Part shown: piece by piece, positions 1 to 8,932 of the stretch | Position numbering within the stretch: position 1 is the first letter of the stretch | How the letters are laid out: each line of letters begins with the position of its first letter | Source of the DNA: Hyphomicrobiales bacterium | Lineage (GTDB): Bacteria > Pseudomonadota > Alphaproteobacteria > Rhizobiales > Rhizobiaceae | Reading direction: 5' to 3' | DNA length: 53,032 bases | NCBI GenBank assembly: GCA_017305925.1 | Contig: JAFKJW010000050.1 | Span: 1-53,032, forward strand | The notes under the pieces: model-generated | What the model saw: only the letters and a program-made list of their open reading frames with translations | What the model was told of the DNA's origin: nothing | The model's database searches: none | Translations under genes and position numbers: made by a program

Positions 1-1088
1 GCGTCAGCATCAGCATCGGCATCAGCGTCCGCGTCGGCATCAGCGTCTGCATCAGCGTCTGCGTCGGCATCAGCGTCTGCATCAGCGTCTGCATCAGCGT
101 CAGCATCAGCGTCGGCATCTGCGTCAGCATCAGCATCTGCATCTGCATCCGCATCAGCGTCTGCGTCGGCATCAGCATCCGCATCTGCGTCTGCGTCAGC
201 GTCAGCGTCAGCGTCGGCATCTGCATCGGCATCCGCGTCAGCATCAGCGTCCGCGTCAGCATCGGCATCAGCGTCGGCGTCGGCATCAGCGTCAGCATCT
301 GCATCGGCGTCTGCGTCGGCGTCGGCATCAGCATCAGCGTCGGCATCCGCATCAGCGTCTGCGTCGGCATCGGCGTCAGCATCCGCATCTGCATCGGCAT
401 CCGCGTCGGCGTCGGCGTCGGCATCTGCATCGGCGTCTGCATCGGCGTCGGCATCGGCATCCGCGTCTGCGTCGGCATCAGCATCAGCGTCTGCGTCGGC
501 ATCCGCATCAGCGTCGGCATCGGCATCCGCGTCGGAGTCCGCGTCAGCATCTGCATCTGCGTCAGCATCCGCATCAGCGTCTGCGTCGGCATCTGCATCT
601 GCATCTGCATCAGCGTCCGCGTCGGCATCCGCATCTGCATCTGCATCGGCGTCAGAATCCGCGTCAGCATCATCTCCGCCGCCACCAAAACTCGCCAGGG
701 CGGCTCCGCCGCCCAGGAGCGCGAGGAGCGGCAATGCGAAAAGACCGTCGTTTCTTCCGTCACCAACGAGCTGGTCTACGCTCTCGATTCTTGAGAATTC
801 AAGCCCGCCCGAGCCGTCGGCATCGTTGCCGAGCCACAACCGGCCGTCCTCGTCTTCCAGGACGAGGTCGCTCTTGTTTCCCTCCTGGTCCGTGACGAAG
901 AATCTTTCGATCCGGATGTCCGACCCGTCGGCGAGATGCAGGATGAGATCATCGCCCGACTTGGCGGACGACCGGACGTCCCTGGGCGCGAGCTTCAGCC
1001 GAACGACGCTCGGAGCGCCGATCACTATATTGTCCAACAACGCCGAGTGAATCTCGCCGCTCGACTTGTCCAGTATAGTCACGATCAT
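1..1088 (-). CDS. BapA-like large adhesin, N-terminal part (3' end outside window)
   Basis: Translating the minus strand from an ATG at 1086-1088, with a purine-rich GGGGGAA about 8 nt upstream, gives 362 codons without a stop to the window edge. Residues about 10-105 resemble the BapA prefix-like domain at the start of giant type I-secreted adhesins (pattern [11 protein letters not shown], then a short acidic beta-rich segment with [13 protein letters not shown]). A small Ala/Leu/Gly-rich stretch ([19 protein letters not shown]) and a GGGGDD turn follow. The rest is an Asp-Ala dipeptide tract broken by only two Ser. Such proteins are secreted through TolC-type channels and mediate biofilm or surface attachment. 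The TolC-like gene just upstream in the same direction fits. The repeat, Ig-like and C-terminal secretion parts would lie left of the window. Family-level call; exact adhesin type unknown. Confidence 0.8.
   Translation of the reverse strand, partial: MIVTILDKSSGEIHSALLDNIVIGAPSVVRLKLAPRDVRSSAKSGDDLILHLADGSDIRIERFFVTDQEGNKSDLVLEDEDGRLWLGNDADGSGGLEFSRIESVDQLVGDGRNDGLFALPLLALLGGGAALASFGGGGDDADADSDADADADADADADADADADADADADADADADADADADADSDADADADADADADADADADADADADADADADADADADADADADADADADADADADADADADADADADADADADADADADADADADADADADADADADADADADADADADADADADADADADADADADADADADADADADADADADADADADADADADADADADADADADADADADAD
3..671 (-). repeat. Asp-Ala dipeptide-coding hexamer repeat
   Basis: About 111 tandem 6-bp units encode (Asp-Ala)n on the minus strand, with two Asp-Ser units near 536 and 655. 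Asp uses both GAC and GAT, and Ala uses GCA, GCC, GCG and GCT in irregular order, so the protein repeat is near perfect while the DNA repeat is not. Highly acidic DA or SD linkers occur in large secreted adhesins just after the N-terminal domain. The tract reaches the window edge, so its full length is unknown, and it is prone to length change or misassembly. Confidence 0.95.
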
Positions 1089-1233
1089 CAGAAGTTCCCC
1101 CGAAGATTACGCGCAACAAGGCCGTCACAATCCTGTGAGCGAATGCATCGCGGCTGCCCTGTCCAAACCCGGTCGGCCAGCCTCGTAGAGAAATTCACCA
1201 AGCCCCCCTCGGGGCAGACTCCTTCGGCATCGA

Positions 1234-2616
1234 TCATCGAAAATCGGGCTCACCGATCGCAAATGCCTGACGTTGATTGCCTGAGAAGAAAGTGCATTCC
1301 ACTTTCAGATCGGCGATGTCGTGTTCGACATTGACGTTCTGGAAGCGGGCACCGTGAAATTCGTCGGCGGCGTCCAGAAGATCGAGAAGCGTCCGGGTCC
1401 CGAGATCCCTGTATTGGACTTCGTAGAGATCTCTCGTCGCTTTCATCGTCTGCTCTCGGCCGCCCAGCAACTTCAGCTGCTGCTCGAGTCCGGCAAGCTG
1501 GTTCGCCGCTTCTGCAAGGCTGCGGCTCGATTCAAGCATCGCGTTCGCTTTCGCCGCCTGGGCGGTAGCGGCGGCCAGGCTGGCCGCATTGCGGCGCGCC
1601 GACAGGCTGCCACCGTCATAGAGGCTCGCCGAGGCCTGCAACCCGATGCTGTAATCCGATTCCCGTGTCGGGTTCCGTATATCCACGTCCACACCCCCTG
1701 CGAGAGACAGAGTTGGGAACATTTCAGCCCGGCTGAGCCGCAATCGCGCGTTTGCGCTTCTGATGTCGGCCTCAGCCTTCATGACGCTGCTTACCTTCGA
1801 CCAGTCGGGCGGGCCCCTGGAGCAGGCATCCTGAAGCGGCGCGGGGACGCTGGCATCGACCACTATCGGCGCCGCCATGCCGGTCAGCGCGGCCAGCGTG
1901 GCCTGCCATCGACCTGCCTGGGACTGGACCTCGAGCAAGGTCGACTGTGCCTCCTGGACACGCGCCTCGGCCTGTAGACGGTCCGATTTCGTGCTCGCGC
2001 CCCGGTCTGCGCGCGAGGTGACGAGCTTCAATATTCGCTGATTGTCCTGAATATGCTCCCTGCTCACCGCCGCCAGACGATTGTAGCGGTCGACTTCGAT
2101 GACCGCGTCGGCCGTCTTGCGGACGAGATCGTCGAGCGTGCCGATCATTTGAGCATGGCGTGCCGTTCTCTCGGCGGTCTCGGCGTCGATGCGGCTCGCG
2201 ACCGCGCCGAAATCGTAGACCATCTGCGACGCCGACAGATTGAAGACGGGGCGCCATTGGCCTTCCAGCCTGTTGTCGAAGCCGGCTCGCGGGCCGCCGC
2301 TGACCCTTGGCAGATAGCCTGAACGGGCTTCGGCGATCATCTGGTCTTGCTGGCGGACGCGGCCGATGGCTTCCGCGACCGCCGGATGCCTCGACACCGC
2401 CAGCTGCGCGGCCGCGGTCATGGAGAGGACGCCGTTCCCCTTAGGCGAGGCCGGCAAGACGTCGCCTGCCGGGGCCGGTTTAACAATCTCAGATTGTAAA
2501 TTTGAACGTGGCGATATTGAATCCGTCTTCGCGCGGTCGAGCTTGGCGGAGGCACAGCCGTGTATGAACAGCCCCTCCAGAAGGATAAACGGAATCGCAA
2601 TCGAGTTTCTGCGCAT
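1234..2616 (-). CDS. TolC-family outer-membrane channel protein
   Basis: 460 residues, the usual TolC/OEP length. The N-terminus has a hydrophobic stretch ending in a Cys at residue 21 (FIHGCASA), so it may be a lipoprotein, although the lipobox is not canonical. Two OEP repeats are visible. The first runs from about residue 65 (LAVSRHPAVAEAIGRVRQQ, then YLPRVSG); the second starts with an ANARLRLSRAEMFPTLSLAGG stretch near the middle. Long Ala/Gln/Glu-rich segments fit the coiled-coil tunnel helices. It lies 145 bp upstream of the BapA-like adhesin in the same direction, so the likely role is the outer-membrane exit of a type I secretion system for that adhesin. The ABC ATPase and membrane-fusion partners are not in the window. 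A general efflux role cannot be excluded. Confidence 0.85.
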   Translation of the reverse strand: MRRNSIAIPFILLEGLFIHGCASAKLDRAKTDSISPRSNLQSEIVKPAPAGDVLPASPKGNGVLSMTAAAQLAVSRHPAVAEAIGRVRQQDQMIAEARSGYLPRVSGGPRAGFDNRLEGQWRPVFNLSASQMVYDFGAVASRIDAETAERTARHAQMIGTLDDLVRKTADAVIEVDRYNRLAAVSREHIQDNQRILKLVTSRADRGASTKSDRLQAEARVQEAQSTLLEVQSQAGRWQATLAALTGMAAPIVVDASVPAPLQDACSRGPPDWSKVSSVMKAEADIRSANARLRLSRAEMFPTLSLAGGVDVDIRNPTRESDYSIGLQASASLYDGGSLSARRNAASLAAATAQAAKANAMLESSRSLAEAANQLAGLEQQLKLLGGREQTMKATRDLYEVQYRDLGTRTLLDLLDAADEFHGARFQNVNVEHDIADLKVECTFFSGNQRQAFAIGEPDFR

Positions 2617-3105
2617 GGCCGCTCAAGATTGGTTGCACAACCACTCTTCAACTACGCAAAACAACAAATTCAGAATCGAACGACTACAAATTAATCATTT
2701 CAGATAGAAATGGTTAACAAATGCTTATTCCCTTTGCCGACAAAATAGGTTGGCCGAGGCGAAGAATGGGGGTCGTGAAGGGCTCATAGACGGCGAGCGC
2801 GGTCGTCTGGTCGAGCTTTTTGGAGGGCGTCGATAAAACAACTATAGATTGTATAGCAATTTTCGCTCCAGCCCCTGCGAAGAAACCGTCCGGAAGAGTC
2901 CTATTGCGAACCCGGGTCGCGGACGCGCGGCGGAGTGAATTGCCGTCTGCCTCGCCGGCATCCGGTCGCGTCGGCCATGATGCAGGCCATGGCCGCCGGG
3001 AGGCATGGAGGTTCCTCCGCATCCTTCACACCCGGCGGCTTATGGAAGGCGCACTTCAAGGAGTCGATCCGGATGGGCAGACGGGCGCAGACGGGCAGGC
3101 CGCGT
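2617..3105. other. Intergenic region, no supported gene
   Basis: No convincing gene here; open frames at 2714-3022 (minus) and 2820-3176 (plus) have no recognisable domain. The stretch 2630-2740 is clearly AT-rich compared with its surroundings and lies just upstream of the TolC-like gene, so it probably holds that promoter. A second AT-rich patch lies at 2830-2870. The iolB end at 3106 closes the region. Confidence 0.5.
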
Positions 3106-3921
3106 CTACGCCCTCAGCAGCCACTCGTGCTCGGGCGCATTGTGGAACCTCCAGGTGCGCTTCGGGCCGGCCATGACATTGAGGTAATAGAGGTCGTAGC
3201 CGTGACAGGCGGCGCAAGGGTGGTAGCCCTTCGGCACAAGCGTCACGTCGCCGTCCTCCACCGCCATTGCCTCGTCCAGCTCGCGCGCGCCGTCGGGGCC
3301 GGCGTCGGTGTAGACGCGCTGGAAGGCGAAGCCCTGCGGCGGGTTCAGCCTGTGATAGTAGGTCTCCTCCAGAGAGGACTCCGCCGGCAGGTCGTCGCGG
3401 TCGTGCTTGTGCGGCGGATAGCTGGAGGTGTGGCCGCCCGGCGTGATGACCTCGACCACCAGAAGCGAATCCGCCGCCTCGTTTTCCGGCAGGATGTTGG
3501 TGACGTAGCGCGTGTTGGTGCCCTTGCCCCGCACCTCCCGGCCAAGGTCGTCGGGAGCGATGACACGCGCCGGCAGGCCGCCGCCGAGGCCGGGCGCCGA
3601 GCAGACGGCCAGTTCCAGCTCCGTCTCCGCCGTCACCGACCAGTCCGAGCCCTGCGGCACGTAGAGCGACCACGGCTTGCCTTCGAAAACCGACATGCGC
3701 CCGCCGAGCAGGCCGAAATCCTTCCCGCCCGCACTCGCTTTTCCCTTGCCGGTGATGAAGACGAGGCAGACCTCGCGCTGGCCGGTCTCGGCCGACACCG
3801 TTTCACCCGCCCTCAGCCGGTGAAGGTCGAAGCCCACATAGGTCCAGCCGGCATTCTCCGGCGTGACGTGAACGACGCGGCCACGGGCGCCCCTCGGCGG
3901 CCTGACGAGCAGTTTCGACAT
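3106..3921 (-). CDS. iolB: 5-deoxy-glucuronate isomerase IolB
   Basis: 271 residues, full length for IolB. It isomerises 5-deoxy-D-glucuronate to 2-deoxy-5-keto-D-gluconate in the cytoplasmic myo-inositol pathway. The cupin fold is supported by HKH at residues 171-173, followed by Glu and His in SSLEETYYH (183-190), which match the expected metal ligands, and by the family-like stretches RYVTNILPE and GYHPCAACHGYDLYYLN. It is the last gene of the iolR-C-D-E-B run, 72 bp after iolE, and is probably cotranscribed. No terminator was identified beyond it. Confidence 0.96.
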   Translation of the reverse strand: MSKLLVRPPRGARGRVVHVTPENAGWTYVGFDLHRLRAGETVSAETGQREVCLVFITGKGKASAGGKDFGLLGGRMSVFEGKPWSLYVPQGSDWSVTAETELELAVCSAPGLGGGLPARVIAPDDLGREVRGKGTNTRYVTNILPENEAADSLLVVEVITPGGHTSSYPPHKHDRDDLPAESSLEETYYHRLNPPQGFAFQRVYTDAGPDGARELDEAMAVEDGDVTLVPKGYHPCAACHGYDLYYLNVMAGPKRTWRFHNAPEHEWLLRA

Positions 3922-3993
3922 CAGTTTCTACCTTTCATCGTGCTGGCCGCAGGCTCAGCGAATTTCCCTGCATCTCCCGGCCACGACCGCCGC

Positions 3994-4911
3994 TCAATCG
4001 TCCGCGAACCCCCGGGATTCCACGGCATAGCCGGCGTCGGTCATCACGCGCATCAGCTTCTTGTGTCCCACCTCGGCCATCCTCAGCGGCGGGTTCTTCT
4101 TCGGATCCTGCTCTGCCTCGACGACGAACCAGCCCTCGTAACGGTAGTCGGCAAACCTCTGGACGATCGCGCCGAAGTCGAGCGAGCCGTCGCCCGGCAC
4201 GGTGAAGGCGCCAAGCGCCACGGCGTCGAGGAAGGACTGCTTCGTCCAGTCGAGCGCGTCGATCACCGGCCGGCGGATATCCTTCACATGGACGTGGTTG
4301 ATGCGCTTGTGGTGCCTGTCGATCACCCGCAGCACGTCGCCGCCGGCAAAGGCCAGGTGCCCGGCGTCGAGCAGCAGCGGGATGCCCTCGCCCGAATGGT
4401 TCATGAAAGCGTCGAGCTCGTGCTCGAACTGCACGACCGCCGCCATGTGGTGATGATAGGAAAGCGGCATGCCCTGCTCGGCGCACCATTCGCCGAACTG
4501 CGTGACCTTGCGGGCATAGGCTTTCATCTCGTCGTCCGACAGAACCGCCTTGGTCGCCAGCGGCCTTGCCCGGTCTCCCTGGATCGAGCGGCCGACCTCG
4601 CCATAGACGATTACCGGCGCGCCGACCGTCTTGAACAGTTCGACCATCGGCTGGATGCGGTCCTTGTTGACCGAAAGCTCCTCGACCGCCAGCGTGCCGG
4701 AGAACCAGCCGCCGCACAGCGTGACGTCGGCCTGTCTCAGGATCGGCAGCATCTCCGCGGGCGTCGATGGGAAACGCCGGCCCCGCTCCATGCCGGTAAA
4801 GCCGGCCGAGCGCGACTGCCGCAGGCATTCCTCCAGCGAAACATCGTCGGAAAGCTCCGCCAGATCGTCGTTCCACCATGCGATGGGCGACATGCCGAGT
4901 TTTGCTTTCAT
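3994..4911 (-). CDS. iolE: Inosose dehydratase IolE
   Basis: 305 residues, a sugar-phosphate isomerase/epimerase-type TIM barrel of the myo-inosose-2 dehydratase family. It dehydrates 2-keto-myo-inositol to 3D-trihydroxycyclohexane-1,2-dione, the substrate of IolD encoded upstream. Visible features are the N-terminal ISPIAWWNDDL-like segment (read MSPIAWWNDDLAELSDD), metal-site His/Glu motifs such as MPLSYHHHMA, LLLDAGHLAFAGGD and HVHVKDIR, and a C-terminal WFVVEAEQDP. The ATG at 4911 has GGAG five bases upstream, which fixes the start. The gap to iolD contains a heptamer-built inverted repeat (4930-5015). Confidence 0.96.
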   Translation of the reverse strand: MKAKLGMSPIAWWNDDLAELSDDVSLEECLRQSRSAGFTGMERGRRFPSTPAEMLPILRQADVTLCGGWFSGTLAVEELSVNKDRIQPMVELFKTVGAPVIVYGEVGRSIQGDRARPLATKAVLSDDEMKAYARKVTQFGEWCAEQGMPLSYHHHMAAVVQFEHELDAFMNHSGEGIPLLLDAGHLAFAGGDVLRVIDRHHKRINHVHVKDIRRPVIDALDWTKQSFLDAVALGAFTVPGDGSLDFGAIVQRFADYRYEGWFVVEAEQDPKKNPPLRMAEVGHKKLMRVMTDAGYAVESRGFADD

Positions 4912-4929
4912 GAGTGCTCCTTAGCGGGG

Positions 4930-5015
4930 GCAGTCGGCAATCGGCAGTCGGCAATAGGAAGAAGAAAAAGCGTATTCCCCTATTGCCGACTGCCGACTGC
5001 CGATTGCCGACTGCC
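4930..5015. repeat. Heptamer-repeat inverted repeat between iolE and iolD
   Basis: The left arm (4930-4958) is built from tandem 7-mers of type GGCARTC, about four copies alternating GGCAGTC and GGCAATC. The right arm (4979-5015) is its reverse complement with one more 7-mer. About 20 AT-rich bases separate the arms. The transcript would form a long hairpin in several registers. It starts 6 bp after the iolD stop and ends 18 bp before the iolE start, within the iol operon. It resembles an intergenic mosaic or REP-like element rather than a terminator, since no T-run follows. It may act in mRNA processing or stability, but that is inference. Confidence 0.85.
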
Positions 5016-5020
5016 TCATT

Positions 5021-6871
5021 TCAATCCCCGACCCGCTGCGCCTTGCGCTTTTCCTCATAGGCCTCGCGGGCGGCGTTGACCTCAGGCCGCGACGATACTT
5101 CCGGCACGGCGACGTCCCACCAGTGGCCGCCGGCCTCGGTGGTGATCAGCGGGTCCGTCTCGATGACGACGACGGTGGTCCGCTCATTGGCCCTGGCCGC
5201 CTCCAGCGCCGTCTCAAGTTCGGCGATCGACCTCACCTTCCGCGCCGCCGCGCCCATGCTGGCGGCATGCGCGGCGAAATCGATCGCGGGCAGGACCTCG
5301 TGCCGGGCGTCCTTGAGCAGATTGTTGAAGTTGGCCCCGCCGGTCGCCATCTGCAGCCGGTTGATGCAGCCGAAACCGCCATTGTCCAGCACGACGATCG
5401 TGAACTTCAGCCCAAGCATCACCGATGTCGCGATCTCGGAGTTCAGCATCATGTACGAGCCGTCGCCGACCGGCACGACGATCTCCTTGTCCGGCCGCGC
5501 CATCTTGACGCCCAGCCCCGCGGCGATCTCGTAGCCCATGGTGGAGAAGCCGTAGTCCATGTGATAGGATCCAGGCTCGCCGGCCCTCCACAGCTTGTGC
5601 AACTCGCCCGGCAGCCCGCCCGCCGCCTGGACCAGGATGATATCGGAGCCGAACACCCGGTCGAGCGCGCCGATGACCTGCGCATCCGAGGCAAGCGGCG
5701 CATTGCTTGCTGCGCGGGCCGCATCGGCAGCCACCGTCCATTCCGCCTTGCCCTGCCGGGCTCCTTGTGTCCATTCCGCCGGGGCCTTGTAGCCGCCGGC
5801 GGACGCCGCAAGCTCATCCAGCCCTTCGCGCGCGTCAGCCACGAGCGGCAGCGCCCGGTGCTTCGCCGCGTCGAAGGGCTGCACGTTGAGGCCGACGATC
5901 TTCTTGCCGCCGTTCTTGAACAGCGCCCAGGAGCCGGTGGTGAAATCCTGCAGGCGCGTTCCGACCGCGAGGATCAGGTCGGCCTCCTCGGCGAGCCGGT
6001 TGGCGGCCGACGTCCCGGTGACGCCGATGGCGCCCATGTTCAGCGCGTGGCGGTCGGGCAGCGAGGATTTGCCGCCCTGCGTCTCGCAGACCGGTATGCC
6101 GGCCGCCTCGGCAAAGCGCACCAGTGCCTCCGACGCCTGCGAATAGAGCACGCCACCGCCGGCGATGATGAGCGGTTTCGCGGCGGCTTTCAGCGCTTCG
6201 GCGGCGCGCTTCAGCTCGCCTTCGTCGGGTCGGATGCGGCGTTGCGTCCAGACGCGTCGCTCGAAGAAGCTCTCCGGATAGTCCCAGGCCTCGGCCTGCA
6301 CATCCTGCGGGATGCACAGCGTCACCGGCCCGCAATCGGCCGGATCGGTCAGGACCTGCATCGCGCGGTTCGCCGCCGGAATGAGCTGTTCGGGCCGCGC
6401 GATCCGGTCGAAATAGCGCGAGACCGGACGCAGGCAGTCGTTCGCCGTCACCGTGCCGTCATTGAAATCTTCCACCTGCTGCAGGACGGGATCCGGAATG
6501 CGGCTGGCGAACATGTCGCCGGGCAAGAGCAGGACGGGCAGGCGGTTGACGTAAGCCATGCCCGCCGCCGTCACGAGATTGAGCGAGCCGGGCCCGGTCG
6601 ACGACGTCACGGCCATGAAACGGCGGCGGAAATGCGCCTTGCCAAAGGCGATCGCCGCATGCGCCATCGCCTGCTCGTTGTGAGCCCGCCAGGTCGGCAG
6701 GTCGTCGCGGTGCCGATAGAGCGCCTCGCCAAGCCCGACGACGTTGCCGTGGCCGAATATGGCCCACACGCCACCGAAGATCGGCACCGGCTCGCCGTCG
6801 ATCTCGGTCATCTGCGCGGCGAGGAAGCGCGCAAGCGCCTGCGCCATGGTGAGACGGGTCGTTCTGATCAT
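5021..6871 (-). CDS. iolD: 3D-(3,5/4)-trihydroxycyclohexane-1,2-dione hydrolase IolD
   Basis: 616 residues, full length for this thiamine-diphosphate enzyme, which opens the ring of trihydroxycyclohexane-1,2-dione to 5-deoxy-glucuronate. The catalytic Glu of the ThDP N-terminal domain is at residue 66 (RAHNEQAMAHAA), followed by TSSTGPGSLNLVTAAG. The central TPP-enzyme domain carries IIAGGGVLYSQASEALVRFA. The C-terminal cofactor motif is GDGSYMMLNSEI followed by VVLDNGGFGC (the GDG...N type that binds Mg-ThDP). The ATG at 6871 has GGGAGG seven bases upstream. It lies 48 bp after iolC in the same direction, as expected for the operon. Confidence 0.97.
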   Translation of the reverse strand: MIRTTRLTMAQALARFLAAQMTEIDGEPVPIFGGVWAIFGHGNVVGLGEALYRHRDDLPTWRAHNEQAMAHAAIAFGKAHFRRRFMAVTSSTGPGSLNLVTAAGMAYVNRLPVLLLPGDMFASRIPDPVLQQVEDFNDGTVTANDCLRPVSRYFDRIARPEQLIPAANRAMQVLTDPADCGPVTLCIPQDVQAEAWDYPESFFERRVWTQRRIRPDEGELKRAAEALKAAAKPLIIAGGGVLYSQASEALVRFAEAAGIPVCETQGGKSSLPDRHALNMGAIGVTGTSAANRLAEEADLILAVGTRLQDFTTGSWALFKNGGKKIVGLNVQPFDAAKHRALPLVADAREGLDELAASAGGYKAPAEWTQGARQGKAEWTVAADAARAASNAPLASDAQVIGALDRVFGSDIILVQAAGGLPGELHKLWRAGEPGSYHMDYGFSTMGYEIAAGLGVKMARPDKEIVVPVGDGSYMMLNSEIATSVMLGLKFTIVVLDNGGFGCINRLQMATGGANFNNLLKDARHEVLPAIDFAAHAASMGAAARKVRSIAELETALEAARANERTTVVVIETDPLITTEAGGHWWDVAVPEVSSRPEVNAAREAYEEKRKAQRVGD

Positions 6872-6919
6872 TCTTGCCCTCCCAACCCTGAAACGCCGGC
6901 GCGCTTCAGCAAAAAGACT

Positions 6920-8848
6920 TCAGGCCGCGATCGGGGCGCGCATCGCGAGCCAGGCGTCGCAGAGAGCGCCGAAGCGTTCGGCCATGTCGGCAATGGCTTC
7001 CTCGTCGGTGATCCTGCCGGCCAGCCATGGCTCGCAGGCGTTCGCGATGATCGAGCGGCCGACGGCGAATCCCTTGACCATCGGCGCGTCCGCGACCGCC
7101 ATGAACGCCTTCTTCAGGTCGTCCAGCGGCGCGTTCAGCCCCAGCAGCACGATGCCCCTGCAATAGACGTCATTGCGGGAAATGGCCTCTTCGATGTTCT
7201 TCCATGCCCTGGCATTGGCCTGCGGCTCGAGCTTCCACCAGTCGGGCTTCACACCGGCCGCATAGACCGCTTCGATGGCTCGGGCGATCGTATGGTCGTC
7301 GACGGGACCGTGCTTGCTGGCGATGATCTCGATCAGCAATTCGCGGCCCACCCTGCGCGAAGCGTCGTAGGCCCGCCGGATCGCCGCCAGCTGCTCCTCG
7401 CGCAAAGACGGCTCGTCGTCGGGATGATAGAAGCAAAGCGCCTTGATGCAGTGATCGACCGGCCAGTCGACGAGCTGCGAGCCGAGATCCTGCGAAAACT
7501 CGAAGCGCAGCGGACGCGAGCCCGGCAACTCGACGGGTCGGCCAAGCCATGCGAAAGGATGTTTCGAGAATTCCTCCATGGCCTTGCGGCCGTACTTCTC
7601 GTCGAGCAGCATGCCGTAGCCGGGGCGGCCGCCGGCCACCTTCACGGCCGCCTTCACGGTCAGCACCTTGAAATCGGGGATCCGGGAACGGTCGGCTCCT
7701 GCCCTGTCGGCCATCTTTTCGATCTGGCTGCGATGATCGCAGGCCAGCACCATCATCGAGGGAATGTCGCGCCGGCGCGTCGTCGCCCAATGGATGTGGC
7801 TGATCGCCTCGTCCTTGCGCAGCGCTCGGTGTTCGCTGCCGTGCTCGAGGAAATATAGCAACTCCTCGAAGGTCGGGTATTCAGGCGAGCACAGCAGCCG
7901 CGAGACCGCGAAGGCGCCGCAGGCGTTGGCCCAGGTCGCCGCCGTCTCCAGGCTTTCGCCGGCGAGCCAGCCGCGCAGGAAGCCCGACATGAAGGCATCG
8001 CCGGCGCCCAGCACGTTGTAGACCTCGATGGGGAAACCTTCGCCGACGATGCCGTCCTCGAGATCGTCCGGGATCGGGCCGTCATAGACGATGCAGCCCA
8101 TGGCGCCGCGCTTGAGCACGACGGTGGCCGGCGACAGCGCGCGGATGGTCTTCAGCGCTGTCAGGAGGTCGCTTTCGCCCGACGCGATCAGCACCTCCTC
8201 CTCCGTGCCGACGATCAGGTCGCACTCGGGCAGCACCGCCTTCATCTGGGAAGAGACGCGATCGGATTTCACGTAGCGGCCGAAGCCTTCGGCATGCCCG
8301 GCCAGCCCCCACAGATTGGGCCGGTAATCGATGTCGAAAACCACCTTGCCGCCGCTTTGCTTCATGATGCGCATGGCCCTGCGCTGTGCGGCGGCGGTGT
8401 TTTCGCGCGAGAAATGCGTGCCGGTGACGACGACGGCACGTGCCGAGGCGACGAAGGCTTCGTCCACGTCTTCCGGCTCCAGGGCCATGTCGGCGCAGTC
8501 CGCGCGATAGAAGATCATCGGCGAGACGCCCTCCCGCTCGACGGCCAGCAGGACCAGCGCGGTCAGCCGCTCCCTGTCGGTCTTGAGCGCCGCGGTGTCG
8601 ACCCCCTCGCGCTCAAGCTGCTCGCGGATGAAGCGGCCCATCTGCTCGTCGCCGACGCGCGACAGCAATGCCGACTTCAACCCCAGGCGCGCCGTGCCGA
8701 CGGCGATGTTGGCCGGACAGCCGCCGACCGACTTCGCGAACGAGCCGATATCCTCCAGCCGGGAGCCGATCTGCTGGCCGTAGAGGTCCACGGAGCAGCG
8801 GCCGATCGATATCACGTCGAGCGCCGCTTCGCGCGCAATGGCTGACAC
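6920..8848 (-). CDS. iolC: IolC fused to DUF2090: 5-dehydro-2-deoxygluconokinase / aldolase-like protein
   Basis: The first ~320 residues are a PfkB-family kinase (DVISIGRCSVDLYGQQIG near the start, the family signature NVLGAGDAFMSGFLRGW near 300) that phosphorylates 2-deoxy-5-keto-gluconate. The last ~310 residues are DUF2090 (SMMVLACDHRSQIEKMA, LLIEIIASKHG, AGVKPDWWKLEP), a domain proposed to act as the next-step aldolase (IolJ-like). The fusion is common in rhizobia and would supply two consecutive steps. I chose a GTG start at 8848 (642 residues) because GGAGG lies 6 nt upstream. An in-frame ATG at 8905 would add 19 residues but has a poorer context and lies close to the IolR site. Aldolase activity of DUF2090 is inferred. 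Confidence 0.95.
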   Translation of the reverse strand: MSAIAREAALDVISIGRCSVDLYGQQIGSRLEDIGSFAKSVGGCPANIAVGTARLGLKSALLSRVGDEQMGRFIREQLEREGVDTAALKTDRERLTALVLLAVEREGVSPMIFYRADCADMALEPEDVDEAFVASARAVVVTGTHFSRENTAAAQRRAMRIMKQSGGKVVFDIDYRPNLWGLAGHAEGFGRYVKSDRVSSQMKAVLPECDLIVGTEEEVLIASGESDLLTALKTIRALSPATVVLKRGAMGCIVYDGPIPDDLEDGIVGEGFPIEVYNVLGAGDAFMSGFLRGWLAGESLETAATWANACGAFAVSRLLCSPEYPTFEELLYFLEHGSEHRALRKDEAISHIHWATTRRRDIPSMMVLACDHRSQIEKMADRAGADRSRIPDFKVLTVKAAVKVAGGRPGYGMLLDEKYGRKAMEEFSKHPFAWLGRPVELPGSRPLRFEFSQDLGSQLVDWPVDHCIKALCFYHPDDEPSLREEQLAAIRRAYDASRRVGRELLIEIIASKHGPVDDHTIARAIEAVYAAGVKPDWWKLEPQANARAWKNIEEAISRNDVYCRGIVLLGLNAPLDDLKKAFMAVADAPMVKGFAVGRSIIANACEPWLAGRITDEEAIADMAERFGALCDAWLAMRAPIAA

Positions 8849-8918
8849 AACGGGCCTCCCGTATCGAGCTGCTTTTCCAGCCGGCATGTGAAACACCGGA
8901 TACAAAGCTTGTCAATAT

Positions 8919-8932
8919 GGAATATCTATTCC
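8919..8932. promoter_or_regulatory. IolR-type operator upstream of iolC (GGAA-N6-TTCC)
   Basis: GGAATATCTATTCC exactly fits the GGAA-N6-TTCC palindrome described for Sinorhizobium IolR. It lies 71 bp upstream of the chosen iolC start and overlaps the iolR stop codon, so iolC likely has its own IolR-controlled promoter in addition to readthrough from iolR. Seen by eye; binding not tested. Confidence 0.7.

Noticed and set aside
1-671. Tandem repeat resembling a satellite or CRISPR-like array
   Set aside because: Units are 6 bp without spacers and read through as Asp-Ala codons in an open frame with a recognised N-terminal domain, so it is a coding repeat.
2714-3022. 102-codon minus-strand frame in the gap upstream of the TolC-like gene
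   Set aside because: No domain and no good start context; it overlaps the AT-rich promoter-like stretch.
2935-5079. 714-codon plus-strand open frame
   Set aside because: It lies antisense to iolB and iolE, is Arg/His/Ala-rich with no domain, and is a typical high-GC shadow.
5123-7858. 911-codon plus-strand open frame
   Set aside because: Antisense to iolD and iolC, whose proteins have full-length family matches; no domain in the plus frame.
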